Below are positions 37,025 to 45,203 of a stretch of 64,000 nt of DNA, one piece after another. This DNA is from Desulfotomaculum sp. (GTDB lineage: Bacteria; Bacillota; Desulfotomaculia; Desulfotomaculales; Desulfallaceae): NCBI GenBank assembly GCA_016841675.1, contig JAENYQ010000001.1, positions 25,215 to 89,214 on the forward strand. The letters run 5' to 3'. The position numbers and the translations under genes are program-made. Under the pieces are notes generated by a model. The model was not told the DNA's origin. It saw nothing but the letters and a program-made list of their open reading frames with translations, and searched no databases. Every line of letters starts with the position of its first letter. Within the stretch, counting starts at the first letter, position 1.

Positions 37025-38250
37025 TAATGCCCGTAATTGACGATAGTTTAGTTCTGTACCTGCATGGTGCGTGCGGAAAGAACTCACCGCCTACGACCAC
37101 GTGGAAAGACCTGTCGGGGCACGGTAATGACGCAAGACTATCTAATTTTGGTTACGTTGCCGGCAGTGGTTGGGAGAACGAAGGAATAGCATCTGATGGG
37201 GTAAATGATGTAATTTATCTTAATTATTCTCCTTCGTTTAATATTAGGGAAGCGATTACACTTTCAATATGGATGAAAAGAACCAGTATATATGATTTAA
37301 AGCGTGATACATTTTTGTTATCAAGAAATCCATCGTGGTATTTTTATGATGCTTATAATAGTGGTTCAATTCGCGGCGACGTTTATATTGATGGTATTAG
37401 GAAAGCTGGATTGACAACGTTTATCCCTTATGATGGCAACTGGTATCAAGCTACATATACTTATGATAGTTATACCGGCACTGCTACGATGTATAGGAAC
37501 GGCGTGTCATTCAATACTACCACATTATCAGGATTAAGTAATTATCTGATAGACGAATCTACAGCCAATTTCCTTGGCATAGGAATAAACACGTTAGGTA
37601 GAACGCAAATATTAAGCAATGCTTATATTTATAATCGGGCCTTGACACCAGAAGAAGTTCTTCAAAATTACCAGGCAGGACGTGAATGGACACCCCAAAT
37701 AGGAGAACGAATTATAGTATCATCCACAAAACCAATAATCACTGTTACAACCCGCAAAGCCATAGGTACCAGAACCCCAGCGGCCTACATAAACCCGGCA
37801 ATATCCCGGGTAACCAGGTCCGCCAGCGGCACCCGAACCCCAACCAGCGAAATAGCAACCATCACAGCCGAAGCAACCCGGGCCGGAAAAGGCAACCGGC
37901 TACAAGTAGCCCACATTACCCCGGCAGTGTCAATTACCACCCGGGCAGGCAAAGGCACCAGGACACCGGCAAGCCACCTACCCGGCATAGCATCGCTGGC
38001 CACCCGCGCAGGCAGGGGCACGCGGGTACCGGCGTCGCACATTTCCCCGCTGGCATCAACCGCCGGTAGGGCCTTCGCCAGGGTAACCCGGCGGCCAGTT
38101 GCATTCGTGAACCCGGTGATCAGCAATATGGTGCTGCCCCAGGTGAACGCATACGTGTCATACCAGGAGCGCCCGGTAATGCTGAGCGTTCAAGAACGCC
38201 AAACCCTGCTCAGCGTCCAACAACGGGAAGTGAAACTGGAGGTGGAATGA
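37021..38250 (+). CDS. LamG/concanavalin-like domain protein with repetitive C-terminus
   Basis: WKDLSGHGNDARLSNF...ITLSIWMKR...TMYRNGVSF...FLGIG...AYIYNRALTPEEVLQNYQAG; then repeats of (T/A)xRAGKGTRTPASHxxPxxS. Confidence 0.7.
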   Translation: MIMPVIDDSLVLYLHGACGKNSPPTTTWKDLSGHGNDARLSNFGYVAGSGWENEGIASDGVNDVIYLNYSPSFNIREAITLSIWMKRTSIYDLKRDTFLLSRNPSWYFYDAYNSGSIRGDVYIDGIRKAGLTTFIPYDGNWYQATYTYDSYTGTATMYRNGVSFNTTTLSGLSNYLIDESTANFLGIGINTLGRTQILSNAYIYNRALTPEEVLQNYQAGREWTPQIGERIIVSSTKPIITVTTRKAIGTRTPAAYINPAISRVTRSASGTRTPTSEIATITAEATRAGKGNRLQVAHITPAVSITTRAGKGTRTPASHLPGIASLATRAGRGTRVPASHISPLASTAGRAFARVTRRPVAFVNPVISNMVLPQVNAYVSYQERPVMLSVQERQTLLSVQQREVKLEVE

Positions 38251-38531
38251 TGCCCCTAATCGGAGATACCGTAAGGCTTAAAGCAGAATTCCGGACCTTC
38301 GCCGGGATTGTAGCGGACCCCACGGACATAACCCTAAAGGTTTACAACGCATACCGGCGTCAGATCGGGGAGGCTATTGCAATCGGTCCCGAGCATCGGA
38401 CGGGACCAGGGGCTTATCAGTATGATTATACGTTGCCGGAGGGCACCGATGTCATATATTACGAGTGGTCGGGGATGTTAGAGGGCTTGCCGGTTGTTGC
38501 GCGGGGTAGAATGCCAGCTTTGTGGGTGTAA
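38247..38531 (+). CDS. Hypothetical phage structural protein
   Basis: Operonic ORF. Confidence 0.5.
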   Translation: MMPLIGDTVRLKAEFRTFAGIVADPTDITLKVYNAYRRQIGEAIAIGPEHRTGPGAYQYDYTLPEGTDVIYYEWSGMLEGLPVVARGRMPALWV

Positions 38532-38551
38532 ATAGTATTATGCATGTATAC

Positions 38552-38580
38552 AACCGCCTCTTTTGGGGCGGTTATTCTAT
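38552..38580 (+). terminator. Rho-independent terminator
   Basis: AACCGCC-TCTTTTGG-GGCGGTTATTCTATT. Confidence 0.55.
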
Positions 38581-38704
38581 TGCTTTGAAAGGGGTGGTTC
38601 CCGTGTGATTACACATTTAGTTTATATCGCGAACGAGCAAAGCAGCTACAAGGGGGTGAGCGAACATCAGTAAAGGAAAATGGCTAAGGCTCCCGGTAGG
38701 GGAA

Positions 38705-40135
38705 ATGCCCAGGCCTACAGGTGAAACCGCCTCACTGATGGCCAGTATTAACGGGGAGATGAGTGTCAGCGACATACCGCTGGCAACATGGGCGGATCTG
38801 GACGCAATCAAGGCCGGAGATGATGCACCCCTGGAGGTTGTGGTTGAGGTACCGGTTGGCCGGTCAAGGCGCGGGTGGAATTACAGGGCTAAAGCCCTGC
38901 AGAGTATTGTCGGGGAAGTTATGGGCCAAGGCCTGCCCGGGTTCTTGGGCCACCAGAAGCCGGAGAACGTTGATACCGAGTTCCCAACGCCGGTAACCCA
39001 CTGGGTGGGTGCCAAGTTCGACCCGCAAAGGGAGAACAAGGATAGTACCGGCAAGGTACTGAGTAAAGGCGTGGCCTATTTCCGGGGCGTTGTTGATAAG
39101 TCAGCCGACGATTTAAAACGTTGGGTTAAGGCCAAGGTAATCCGTCAGGTCAGCATATTCGGTTATCCCAAGATACAAAAGGCGGCCGGGGAGACCAACG
39201 TGGTAGACTACCAGGCCCTGAGCATCGACTGGACGCCGCTAAACAGGATGGGTATGCCCACCAAGATAGTGGCCCTGGGGGAAATTGACGTAATCGGCGG
39301 AGAGCTGGACGGCAGCCATGAAGAGTTGCACAACGAACTCAGAGAAGTCGCCCGCCAAGTCATGGGAATCACAGACGGCGACAATCAGTGGATATACATC
39401 GAAAAGGTCTTTGATGATGCGGTTATTGTTGAATACACTGGCCCGAACAAGGCCAGTAAGCTGTATAAGTTCGGCTATGCCGTCATAGATGGCAAGCTGC
39501 AGCTTGGGGAAAAGGCTGAGGTGGTCAAAAAGACCACTTATGAGCCAACAGGTGAAATCTATTATGGAGGTAGTCAGTCAGTGGACTGGAAAGAATACCT
39601 GGCAAAAATCAGAGCAATGATCAAGTCCGGGGACGTTACTCTCGGGCAGGTAGTAGGTGAAATGGGTTGGCAAGCACAGCAAATTGCCGGCGAAATCGAC
39701 GCCGAGTGGTTAAAGAAAGTCACCGGGGAGATGGCCCTTTTGGGCGACATCATGAAAGAACTGGGCGTAGAGCCTGACAAGGCAGTGGCCAAAGTCAAGG
39801 AACTGGTCAAGGCGGCCGGCGAGATGGCCGTCATCGAGCAGACCAGGGTTGTCGGTGAGATGCTTACCGATAAGGTCAAGTCTGATGCCGTGCGCACCGC
39901 CCTGGGCGACGACAAGACCATGCTGGGCAAGCTGTTTAAGTCCTCGGTCAAAGTACAGCCCGACATGACCAAGGAGCAAATCGCCAGCGAAATCGACACA
40001 TTCTTGGCCGACGAAGCGGTCAAAGGAGAGATCAGCCGGATCCACACCGACCCGGTACCGGTTGGCAGCAAGATTAACAACCGGACTGACAGTGACGCAC
40101 CCAAAGCATTGCGTAAGAAAAGTGTAGCGCTCTAA
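38705..40135 (+). CDS. Putative prohead protease/scaffold protein
   Basis: Immediately upstream of capsid genes; FPTPVTHWVGAKFDP...VAYFRGVV; helical scaffold-like C-terminus with repeated GE(M/I) motifs. Confidence 0.55.
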   Translation: MPRPTGETASLMASINGEMSVSDIPLATWADLDAIKAGDDAPLEVVVEVPVGRSRRGWNYRAKALQSIVGEVMGQGLPGFLGHQKPENVDTEFPTPVTHWVGAKFDPQRENKDSTGKVLSKGVAYFRGVVDKSADDLKRWVKAKVIRQVSIFGYPKIQKAAGETNVVDYQALSIDWTPLNRMGMPTKIVALGEIDVIGGELDGSHEELHNELREVARQVMGITDGDNQWIYIEKVFDDAVIVEYTGPNKASKLYKFGYAVIDGKLQLGEKAEVVKKTTYEPTGEIYYGGSQSVDWKEYLAKIRAMIKSGDVTLGQVVGEMGWQAQQIAGEIDAEWLKKVTGEMALLGDIMKELGVEPDKAVAKVKELVKAAGEMAVIEQTRVVGEMLTDKVKSDAVRTALGDDKTMLGKLFKSSVKVQPDMTKEQIASEIDTFLADEAVKGEISRIHTDPVPVGSKINNRTDSDAPKALRKKSVAL

Positions 40136-40163
40136 GCAAATACGAATTTTGGAGGTAATATAA

Positions 40164-40673
40164 ATGGCATTTCCCGGACAACCCACTCCTTCGACTGTGA
40201 CTCACAACGACCGTAACCCTGTTAGTGACGGCCAAAGCGTCAAAGTTACCGTGCTAGGCCCTGCGGTAGTCAACAGTGACGAGTTCTACCTGATTGACGA
40301 CTTTCTGGGCTGCGCTTTTGAGTCCGTAACCTTAGACCCCGGTGAGCAGGCGGAGTTAGCACTGAATATCGCGCCAGCTGAGTATGAGTCCAACCAGACC
40401 AACCCTGGTCTAGCTTACGCCACAGGCTCCCTGCTGTACTGGGATCCCGTTGCTAATATCTTTACAACCGACCCAGTGGACAACCGCCTGACCGGCAGGG
40501 TGACTGTGGCCAAGGATGCCAACGATGTGATCTGGTTCATCCTGTTCCCACAGGGTGTAGACCGGGTGGCAGAGGCTCATGCCGACAGCGCCGCTGCAGA
40601 CGTCCCCGGCCTTGTCGCCGACTATAACGGTTTGCTGGCCAAGCTACGGGCAGCGGGGATCCTAAACGTCTAA
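40164..40673 (+). CDS. Capsid decoration/cement-like protein
   Basis: NPVSDGQSVKVTVLGPAVVNSDEFYLIDDFLGCAFESVTLDPGEQAELALNI; position before the MCP. Confidence 0.5.
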   Translation: MAFPGQPTPSTVTHNDRNPVSDGQSVKVTVLGPAVVNSDEFYLIDDFLGCAFESVTLDPGEQAELALNIAPAEYESNQTNPGLAYATGSLLYWDPVANIFTTDPVDNRLTGRVTVAKDANDVIWFILFPQGVDRVAEAHADSAAADVPGLVADYNGLLAKLRAAGILNV

Positions 40674-40711
40674 TTGTTAACTGCAAATAACTAAACCGGA
40701 GGAATAAAAAA

Positions 40712-41764
40712 TTGGCAAAAATCGTTTCGATTGAGACCCTAAAGGCCGAGCGGGCGAACAGAAACCTTAGTGTTGCTGTCCCGTTTACCATCGGCGGTCG
40801 GCATTTTGCGGTGACCAAGGAAATCGTCAATGGCGAGATGGCCGTATACGAGCTGTCCCGGCCCATTGGTGAAATGCTCACCACCGGCGACCTGCAGGCT
40901 GAACTGCTGCAGAAAATCGTGTTGGACGTGGAACTAGGCCGCGAGGAAGTACCCCTGCTGTACACCCCGATTTATGACCGTATGGAGAACGCGGACTTCC
41001 CCAAGGAGTTCGAGGCCAAGTGGGCGCAGTACGGCACTGTGGTGTTCCTGGAGCATGTTGAGGGTGAAGAGGTCAAATTCGGCAGCCTGGACACCGAGCA
41101 AGGGCCTATTGCCCGCATCGTCACCTGGGCAGCTGGATTCCAGTACACCGAGGACTTCAAAGTGTACAACCAGACCTTTAACATGGAAATGTTTAACCGG
41201 GCGTTTGGTGAAGCACATAACGCACTTTTAAACCACATTCACCTGAACCCGATCCTGTCGTTTGTCTTCGCCGCACCCAACCAGACGGGACCGATTTGGG
41301 TAGACGTTGACTACCAGGTGCTGCCCAATAACGTTGGCGCTCATCCTGTTCTATCTATGAGGGCCACGTTGGAAAGTGCCCTGCAGACCTGCGCGACTGC
41401 TAGGCGCCCGGCCTCTGTGTTGTTGGCTTCCAGCGCTGACAAGTTCCGGATTGAGGCAGGCCTGGAAGCGCTCATGGTCAGCGGAAGCACCCATAAAGCT
41501 CTGAATATACCGACCATCATTTACTATGATGGCTGGCAGATCACTGTGGCGAAGAAATCATACAATTATGTCGGTGTGGCAACGGGAACCTGTTACTTGA
41601 TCCGGCCCAAACGCGGTTTTAAAGAGCTCATCAAGCACGACCTGCGCGTGGATGCGGATGGTGCTGACCTGTCCCGTCTGATTGAAAACACTATCGTTGG
41701 CCGGTCCCGCCGCGGCGTGTATGCTGCTATTCCGGAAAATGTGCAGGAGATAACCCTGCCGTAA
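40712..41764 (+). CDS. Major capsid protein (by synteny)
   Basis: 350 aa, between scaffold/cement and head-tail connector genes. Confidence 0.7.
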   Translation: MAKIVSIETLKAERANRNLSVAVPFTIGGRHFAVTKEIVNGEMAVYELSRPIGEMLTTGDLQAELLQKIVLDVELGREEVPLLYTPIYDRMENADFPKEFEAKWAQYGTVVFLEHVEGEEVKFGSLDTEQGPIARIVTWAAGFQYTEDFKVYNQTFNMEMFNRAFGEAHNALLNHIHLNPILSFVFAAPNQTGPIWVDVDYQVLPNNVGAHPVLSMRATLESALQTCATARRPASVLLASSADKFRIEAGLEALMVSGSTHKALNIPTIIYYDGWQITVAKKSYNYVGVATGTCYLIRPKRGFKELIKHDLRVDADGADLSRLIENTIVGRSRRGVYAAIPENVQEITLP

Positions 41765-41777
41765 GGGGGTGGTCTAA

Positions 41778-42137
41778 TTGACCCCAACAGATGCACTGCG
41801 CACCGAACTGCGGGAACTGCTGGATGAGGTGATCCCCTCCGGGGGCACGGACGCAGACACCCGTTTTACCGCCGCCCAGGTAGACGCAATGCTCGCGGTT
41901 GCCCACAATGTGGATGCCGCAGCGGCCACCGGATGGACCCGTAAAGCCGGGATGCTTCAGCGAGAACTGGGACGCATAAAGTCCAGCAGCACGGGGCAGG
42001 AACGTTATGACTTTGAAACACTGAAAGACAACCTGAGTTATGCGCTCACCATGGCTCAGACCTACAGGGAACTGGCCGGTCCCGCACCGTCACAGGTGAG
42101 CCAGCTATTCGGCGTTGCTAAGCCAGAGGTGATCTGA
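41778..42137 (+). CDS. Head-tail connector protein
   Basis: TRFTAAQVDAMLAVAHNVDAAAATGWTRKAGMLQRELGRIKSSSTGQERYDFETLKDNL; synteny. Confidence 0.6.
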   Translation: MTPTDALRTELRELLDEVIPSGGTDADTRFTAAQVDAMLAVAHNVDAAAATGWTRKAGMLQRELGRIKSSSTGQERYDFETLKDNLSYALTMAQTYRELAGPAPSQVSQLFGVAKPEVI

Positions 42138-42138
42138 T

Positions 42139-42516
42139 ATGACCGTGGACGAGCGGCGGAAAATAACACTTGATGAAATCGCCAAGAACCCGGTCACCGT
42201 TACAATACACCGGGTTGTAAAGGTGGATGACGGTGCCGGCGGGTGGGTTCCGCAAGAGTCCGATCTGGAAGCGCAGACCATGCGCCTTTTTATTATGGAC
42301 CGTAGGCGGACTGAATCAACTAGCGAGGGTGGCCAACAGCAGCTTTCTCAATGGGGACTGTTGGCCGCCCATAACGCGGATATTCAGCATGGAACCGGCG
42401 TTGAGGATAGCTTTTCCCTGCCTGAGCGCGGCAAGTTCCTGGTAAAGCAGGTTATCCCGGTACTGTACCTGGGTGAGGTAGTTTCCAAACAGGTGGTTTT
42501 GGAGGAGTTAACGTGA
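42139..42516 (+). CDS. Head closure/head-tail joining protein
   Basis: Synteny and size. Confidence 0.55.
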   Translation: MTVDERRKITLDEIAKNPVTVTIHRVVKVDDGAGGWVPQESDLEAQTMRLFIMDRRRTESTSEGGQQQLSQWGLLAAHNADIQHGTGVEDSFSLPERGKFLVKQVIPVLYLGEVVSKQVVLEELT

Positions 42517-42848
42517 GCGGCGTAATTGACGTAATCCGAAACCTGAACAGGTGGGGGGGTAGGCGGGGAGCAGCTATCTTTGCGGCGGCGGAAGTATGGG
42601 GCAGAACACTGGAAGGGCGGGCGAAACAGGATGCCCCATGGATCGACCGTACCGCACATGCAAGACAGGGATTGTTCGGGACGGCCATAAAGCAGGGAAA
42701 TGACGTAGCCATTATCCTGACTCATTCTGTGCAATATGGTCTATGGCTAGAAGTTGCCCGGGATGGCAGGTACGCCATACTTAAACCGACCATGGATGCA
42801 GCAATACCAGAGATATACCGGGCATATGAACGCCTTTGGAGGGAGTGA
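42513..42848 (+). CDS. HK97 gp10-like tail component
   Basis: LEGRAKQDAPWIDRTAHARQGLFGTAIKQGND. Confidence 0.65.
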   Translation: MSGVIDVIRNLNRWGGRRGAAIFAAAEVWGRTLEGRAKQDAPWIDRTAHARQGLFGTAIKQGNDVAIILTHSVQYGLWLEVARDGRYAILKPTMDAAIPEIYRAYERLWRE

Positions 42849-42854
42849 GCGGCC

Positions 42855-43223
42855 TTGCGAACAGCTATTATTAATCAGCTTAAGGACCAGGTTGCTGGCC
42901 TCGGTGGACGGGTTTATCAGGCCTTTCTGGCCCCGGCCAACGTCCAAAAGCCTTACGCAACGGTAAAAATGGCCGGTGAGCGCGGCGACCTCCGTATCCC
43001 CTGGGCCACCCACCCGGCGGTGGAAGTGCGGCTATACAACGAAAAGAACAGCTTTATTCCCTTGGATGCGCTTGAAAAGGAATGTATTACAGCATTAAAT
43101 GGTGTTTCCTTGAATGGCAAGCACCAACTCCGGTGGGTACCGGGGGGCACGGATTTTGAAGACATACAGTTAGGACTAATCGGGCGCCTAATTAATTTTC
43201 GGGCGACTGTTATTAATGAATAG
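42855..43223 (+). CDS. Tail terminator/completion protein
   Basis: Synteny and size. Confidence 0.5.
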   Translation: MRTAIINQLKDQVAGLGGRVYQAFLAPANVQKPYATVKMAGERGDLRIPWATHPAVEVRLYNEKNSFIPLDALEKECITALNGVSLNGKHQLRWVPGGTDFEDIQLGLIGRLINFRATVINE

Positions 43224-43235
43224 GAGGGATGCCAG

Positions 43236-43826
43236 TTGGCAACCACTCAGACTAAAAAAGGATATCTTTACGGTTGTAAAAAAGCAGTGCTTACGGAGCT
43301 TAACGCTGATGGCTCCACCCCGGCCACGCCGACCACTGTAACTGTTGATACCCCCACGACCATAGGCATTAGCGTGCAAATCAAAGAAGGGGAAAAGGTG
43401 GAACACCGTGGTGGTGATATTCTACTTGTTGAGCGTGAGGATGACGATATCGTCACTGGAGTTGACCTGGACTACAGCGACGCCAGGGCTAACTACCAGG
43501 CGCAGCAACTAATGTTTGGCGGCACCCTGAAAACCACCGGGGTGGAGCCGGACATTGTGGTTATCGGCTGGACCCCGCCGACCATTTCTGAGCAGGCTGC
43601 CGGTCGGCCCAGGTTTATGATGGAACTTTACATCCAGAACCTGAACGCCCAAGGCGAGCTTGACGGGTACCTGAAGCGCACCTTTGGTTATTGTAAGGCC
43701 ACGCCTGGTGACTCCGAGCACCAGGACCAAAACTTTGCCACGCCCGGGGCAACCATCAAGGCCCGGGAGAACCCGAGCACCGGCGCGCCGCCGTATGAGG
43801 ATGAGTTTGTTGAATTGCTCCCTTGA
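43236..43826 (+). CDS. Major tail tube protein, copy 1
   Basis: VDLDYSDARANYQAQQLMFGGTLKT...; ELYIQNLNAQGELDGYLKRTFGYCKATPGDSEHQD. Confidence 0.7.
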   Translation: MATTQTKKGYLYGCKKAVLTELNADGSTPATPTTVTVDTPTTIGISVQIKEGEKVEHRGGDILLVEREDDDIVTGVDLDYSDARANYQAQQLMFGGTLKTTGVEPDIVVIGWTPPTISEQAAGRPRFMMELYIQNLNAQGELDGYLKRTFGYCKATPGDSEHQDQNFATPGATIKARENPSTGAPPYEDEFVELLP

Positions 43827-43884
43827 TCTGACCAGCTGATTGCTTGTGATTTAATTGGAGTCCAATGTTAGGATGTGAGGCCCC

Positions 43885-44460
43885 GTGATACAAACAAAAT
43901 CAGGCTTCCTGTACGGTGTACGCGGGGCCGAAGTTCTTTCTGTTGACCTGGACAACGGTACACCCATTGGGGAGCCGCACTGGATTGATACGCCTCATAC
44001 AGTTGGCATCAAAATGCTGATTGAAACCGGTGAAAAATTTGTGACAAAAATCCAAGATATCGGTGTCACCGACTACGAGGAAGAGGACGACGTACTGCTG
44101 GGGGTTGACCTTGATTTTGCAAACGCCAAGCTTGACCTTTTGGCCCAGGATGCTATGCTGCCCGGATCAGTGAGGACGCAAGGCGAAGAGGCGGTAGGCT
44201 GGAACGCGCCGGGCTTGCAACCAGCAAAAAAACGCTTTCAGCTCAAAGTATACGTCCAGAACATTGCGCCGAGTGGCCAGCGTGATGCTTACCTGTGTTA
44301 TATATTCCCCTTCTGCCGTGCTGTGCCTGGTGATTCAACCCACCAAGGGGGCGCATTTTCGCCCAGCACCATGGCCATCAAAGCCAGGATATTGCCTAGC
44401 AGCGGAGACGGTCCCTATTATAACGAGTTTGTGGAATCTTTACCCGCATCGGCGGGGTAA
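43885..44460 (+). CDS. Major tail tube protein, copy 2 (paralog)
   Basis: VDLDFANAKLDLLAQDAMLPGSVRT...; KVYVQNIAPSGQRDAYLCYIFPFCRAVPGDSTHQG. Confidence 0.68.
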   Translation: MIQTKSGFLYGVRGAEVLSVDLDNGTPIGEPHWIDTPHTVGIKMLIETGEKFVTKIQDIGVTDYEEEDDVLLGVDLDFANAKLDLLAQDAMLPGSVRTQGEEAVGWNAPGLQPAKKRFQLKVYVQNIAPSGQRDAYLCYIFPFCRAVPGDSTHQGGAFSPSTMAIKARILPSSGDGPYYNEFVESLPASAG

Positions 44461-44474
44461 CAGGAGGAATTAAT

Positions 44475-44924
44475 GTGTCGGAGTTTTTTACCCTTGAACA
44501 ATTAAAGGAAAGAGCTAATGGCATCCCGGTGACCATCCCCGACTGGGGGCCAGACAAGACTATAACCGTGCGTTGCAAAAAGCCAGACGTCATGCCGGTT
44601 ATCATGAAGGCCGGGATGGTCCCGAACCAATTGGCCAAGGCCGCAAGTGATCTATTTTCGGGGAAGTACGAAGAAAAGAACGAGGAGCCGGAATCCAAAG
44701 GATGGGAACAGCTTTTTAAAGTCCTGGAAGCGGTCGCTGAGGCCTGCCTCATTGAGCCGACTTTTGCACAGTTCCAAGAACACTGTCCATTGTCATTCGA
44801 ACAGAAGATGGCCATTTTAAGCTGGGCGATGGGGGAGCAGAATAGCCTCGACAACTTTCGTGAAGGGGCAAGGCTTCTCGGAATTAATGTTGACAGCAAG
44901 AACATGGCGGTGTCGGCCGAGTGA
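44475..44924 (+). CDS. Tail assembly chaperone (gpG-like)
   Basis: Position between tail tube and tape measure; overlaps a second short ORF in another frame. Confidence 0.65.
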   Translation: MSEFFTLEQLKERANGIPVTIPDWGPDKTITVRCKKPDVMPVIMKAGMVPNQLAKAASDLFSGKYEEKNEEPESKGWEQLFKVLEAVAEACLIEPTFAQFQEHCPLSFEQKMAILSWAMGEQNSLDNFREGARLLGINVDSKNMAVSAE

Positions 44925-45066
44925 GTTGGTACCCGGGCTTGGGGGAATGACAGCCTACTGCCTGGACGTGGCTGGGGCGGTGTATTTGTCCCGGATCATG
45001 AACGGGGAGAAACCGATCAGCGAATTGCCCCCGGGTGGGGTACTGCCGGTAAGGCTGAAGAAGTAG
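44908..45066 (+). CDS. Tail assembly chaperone C-terminal (gpT-like) frame, possible frameshift product
   Basis: RPSELVPGLGGMTAYCLDVAGAVYLSRIMNGEKP in the +1 frame overlapping the end of 44475-44924. Confidence 0.45.
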   Translation, partial: RCRPSELVPGLGGMTAYCLDVAGAVYLSRIMNGEKPISELPPGGVLPVRLKK

Positions 45067-45162
45067 TTAGTCCAGCCTTAAGACTGATAAGAAACGTCGT
45101 CAGTGTTAACTCGTTGATTTAATTTTTCCGTAAATGTTTTATGCAACTAATTATAGATAATT

Positions 45163-45191
45163 CCTGCCAAATTACGGCAGGTTTTTCTTTT
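45163..45191 (+). terminator. Rho-independent terminator upstream of the tape measure gene
   Basis: CCTGCC-AAATTAC-GGCAGGTTTTTCTTTT. Confidence 0.65.
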
Positions 45192-45203
45192 GGTGGTGAT
45201 CGA

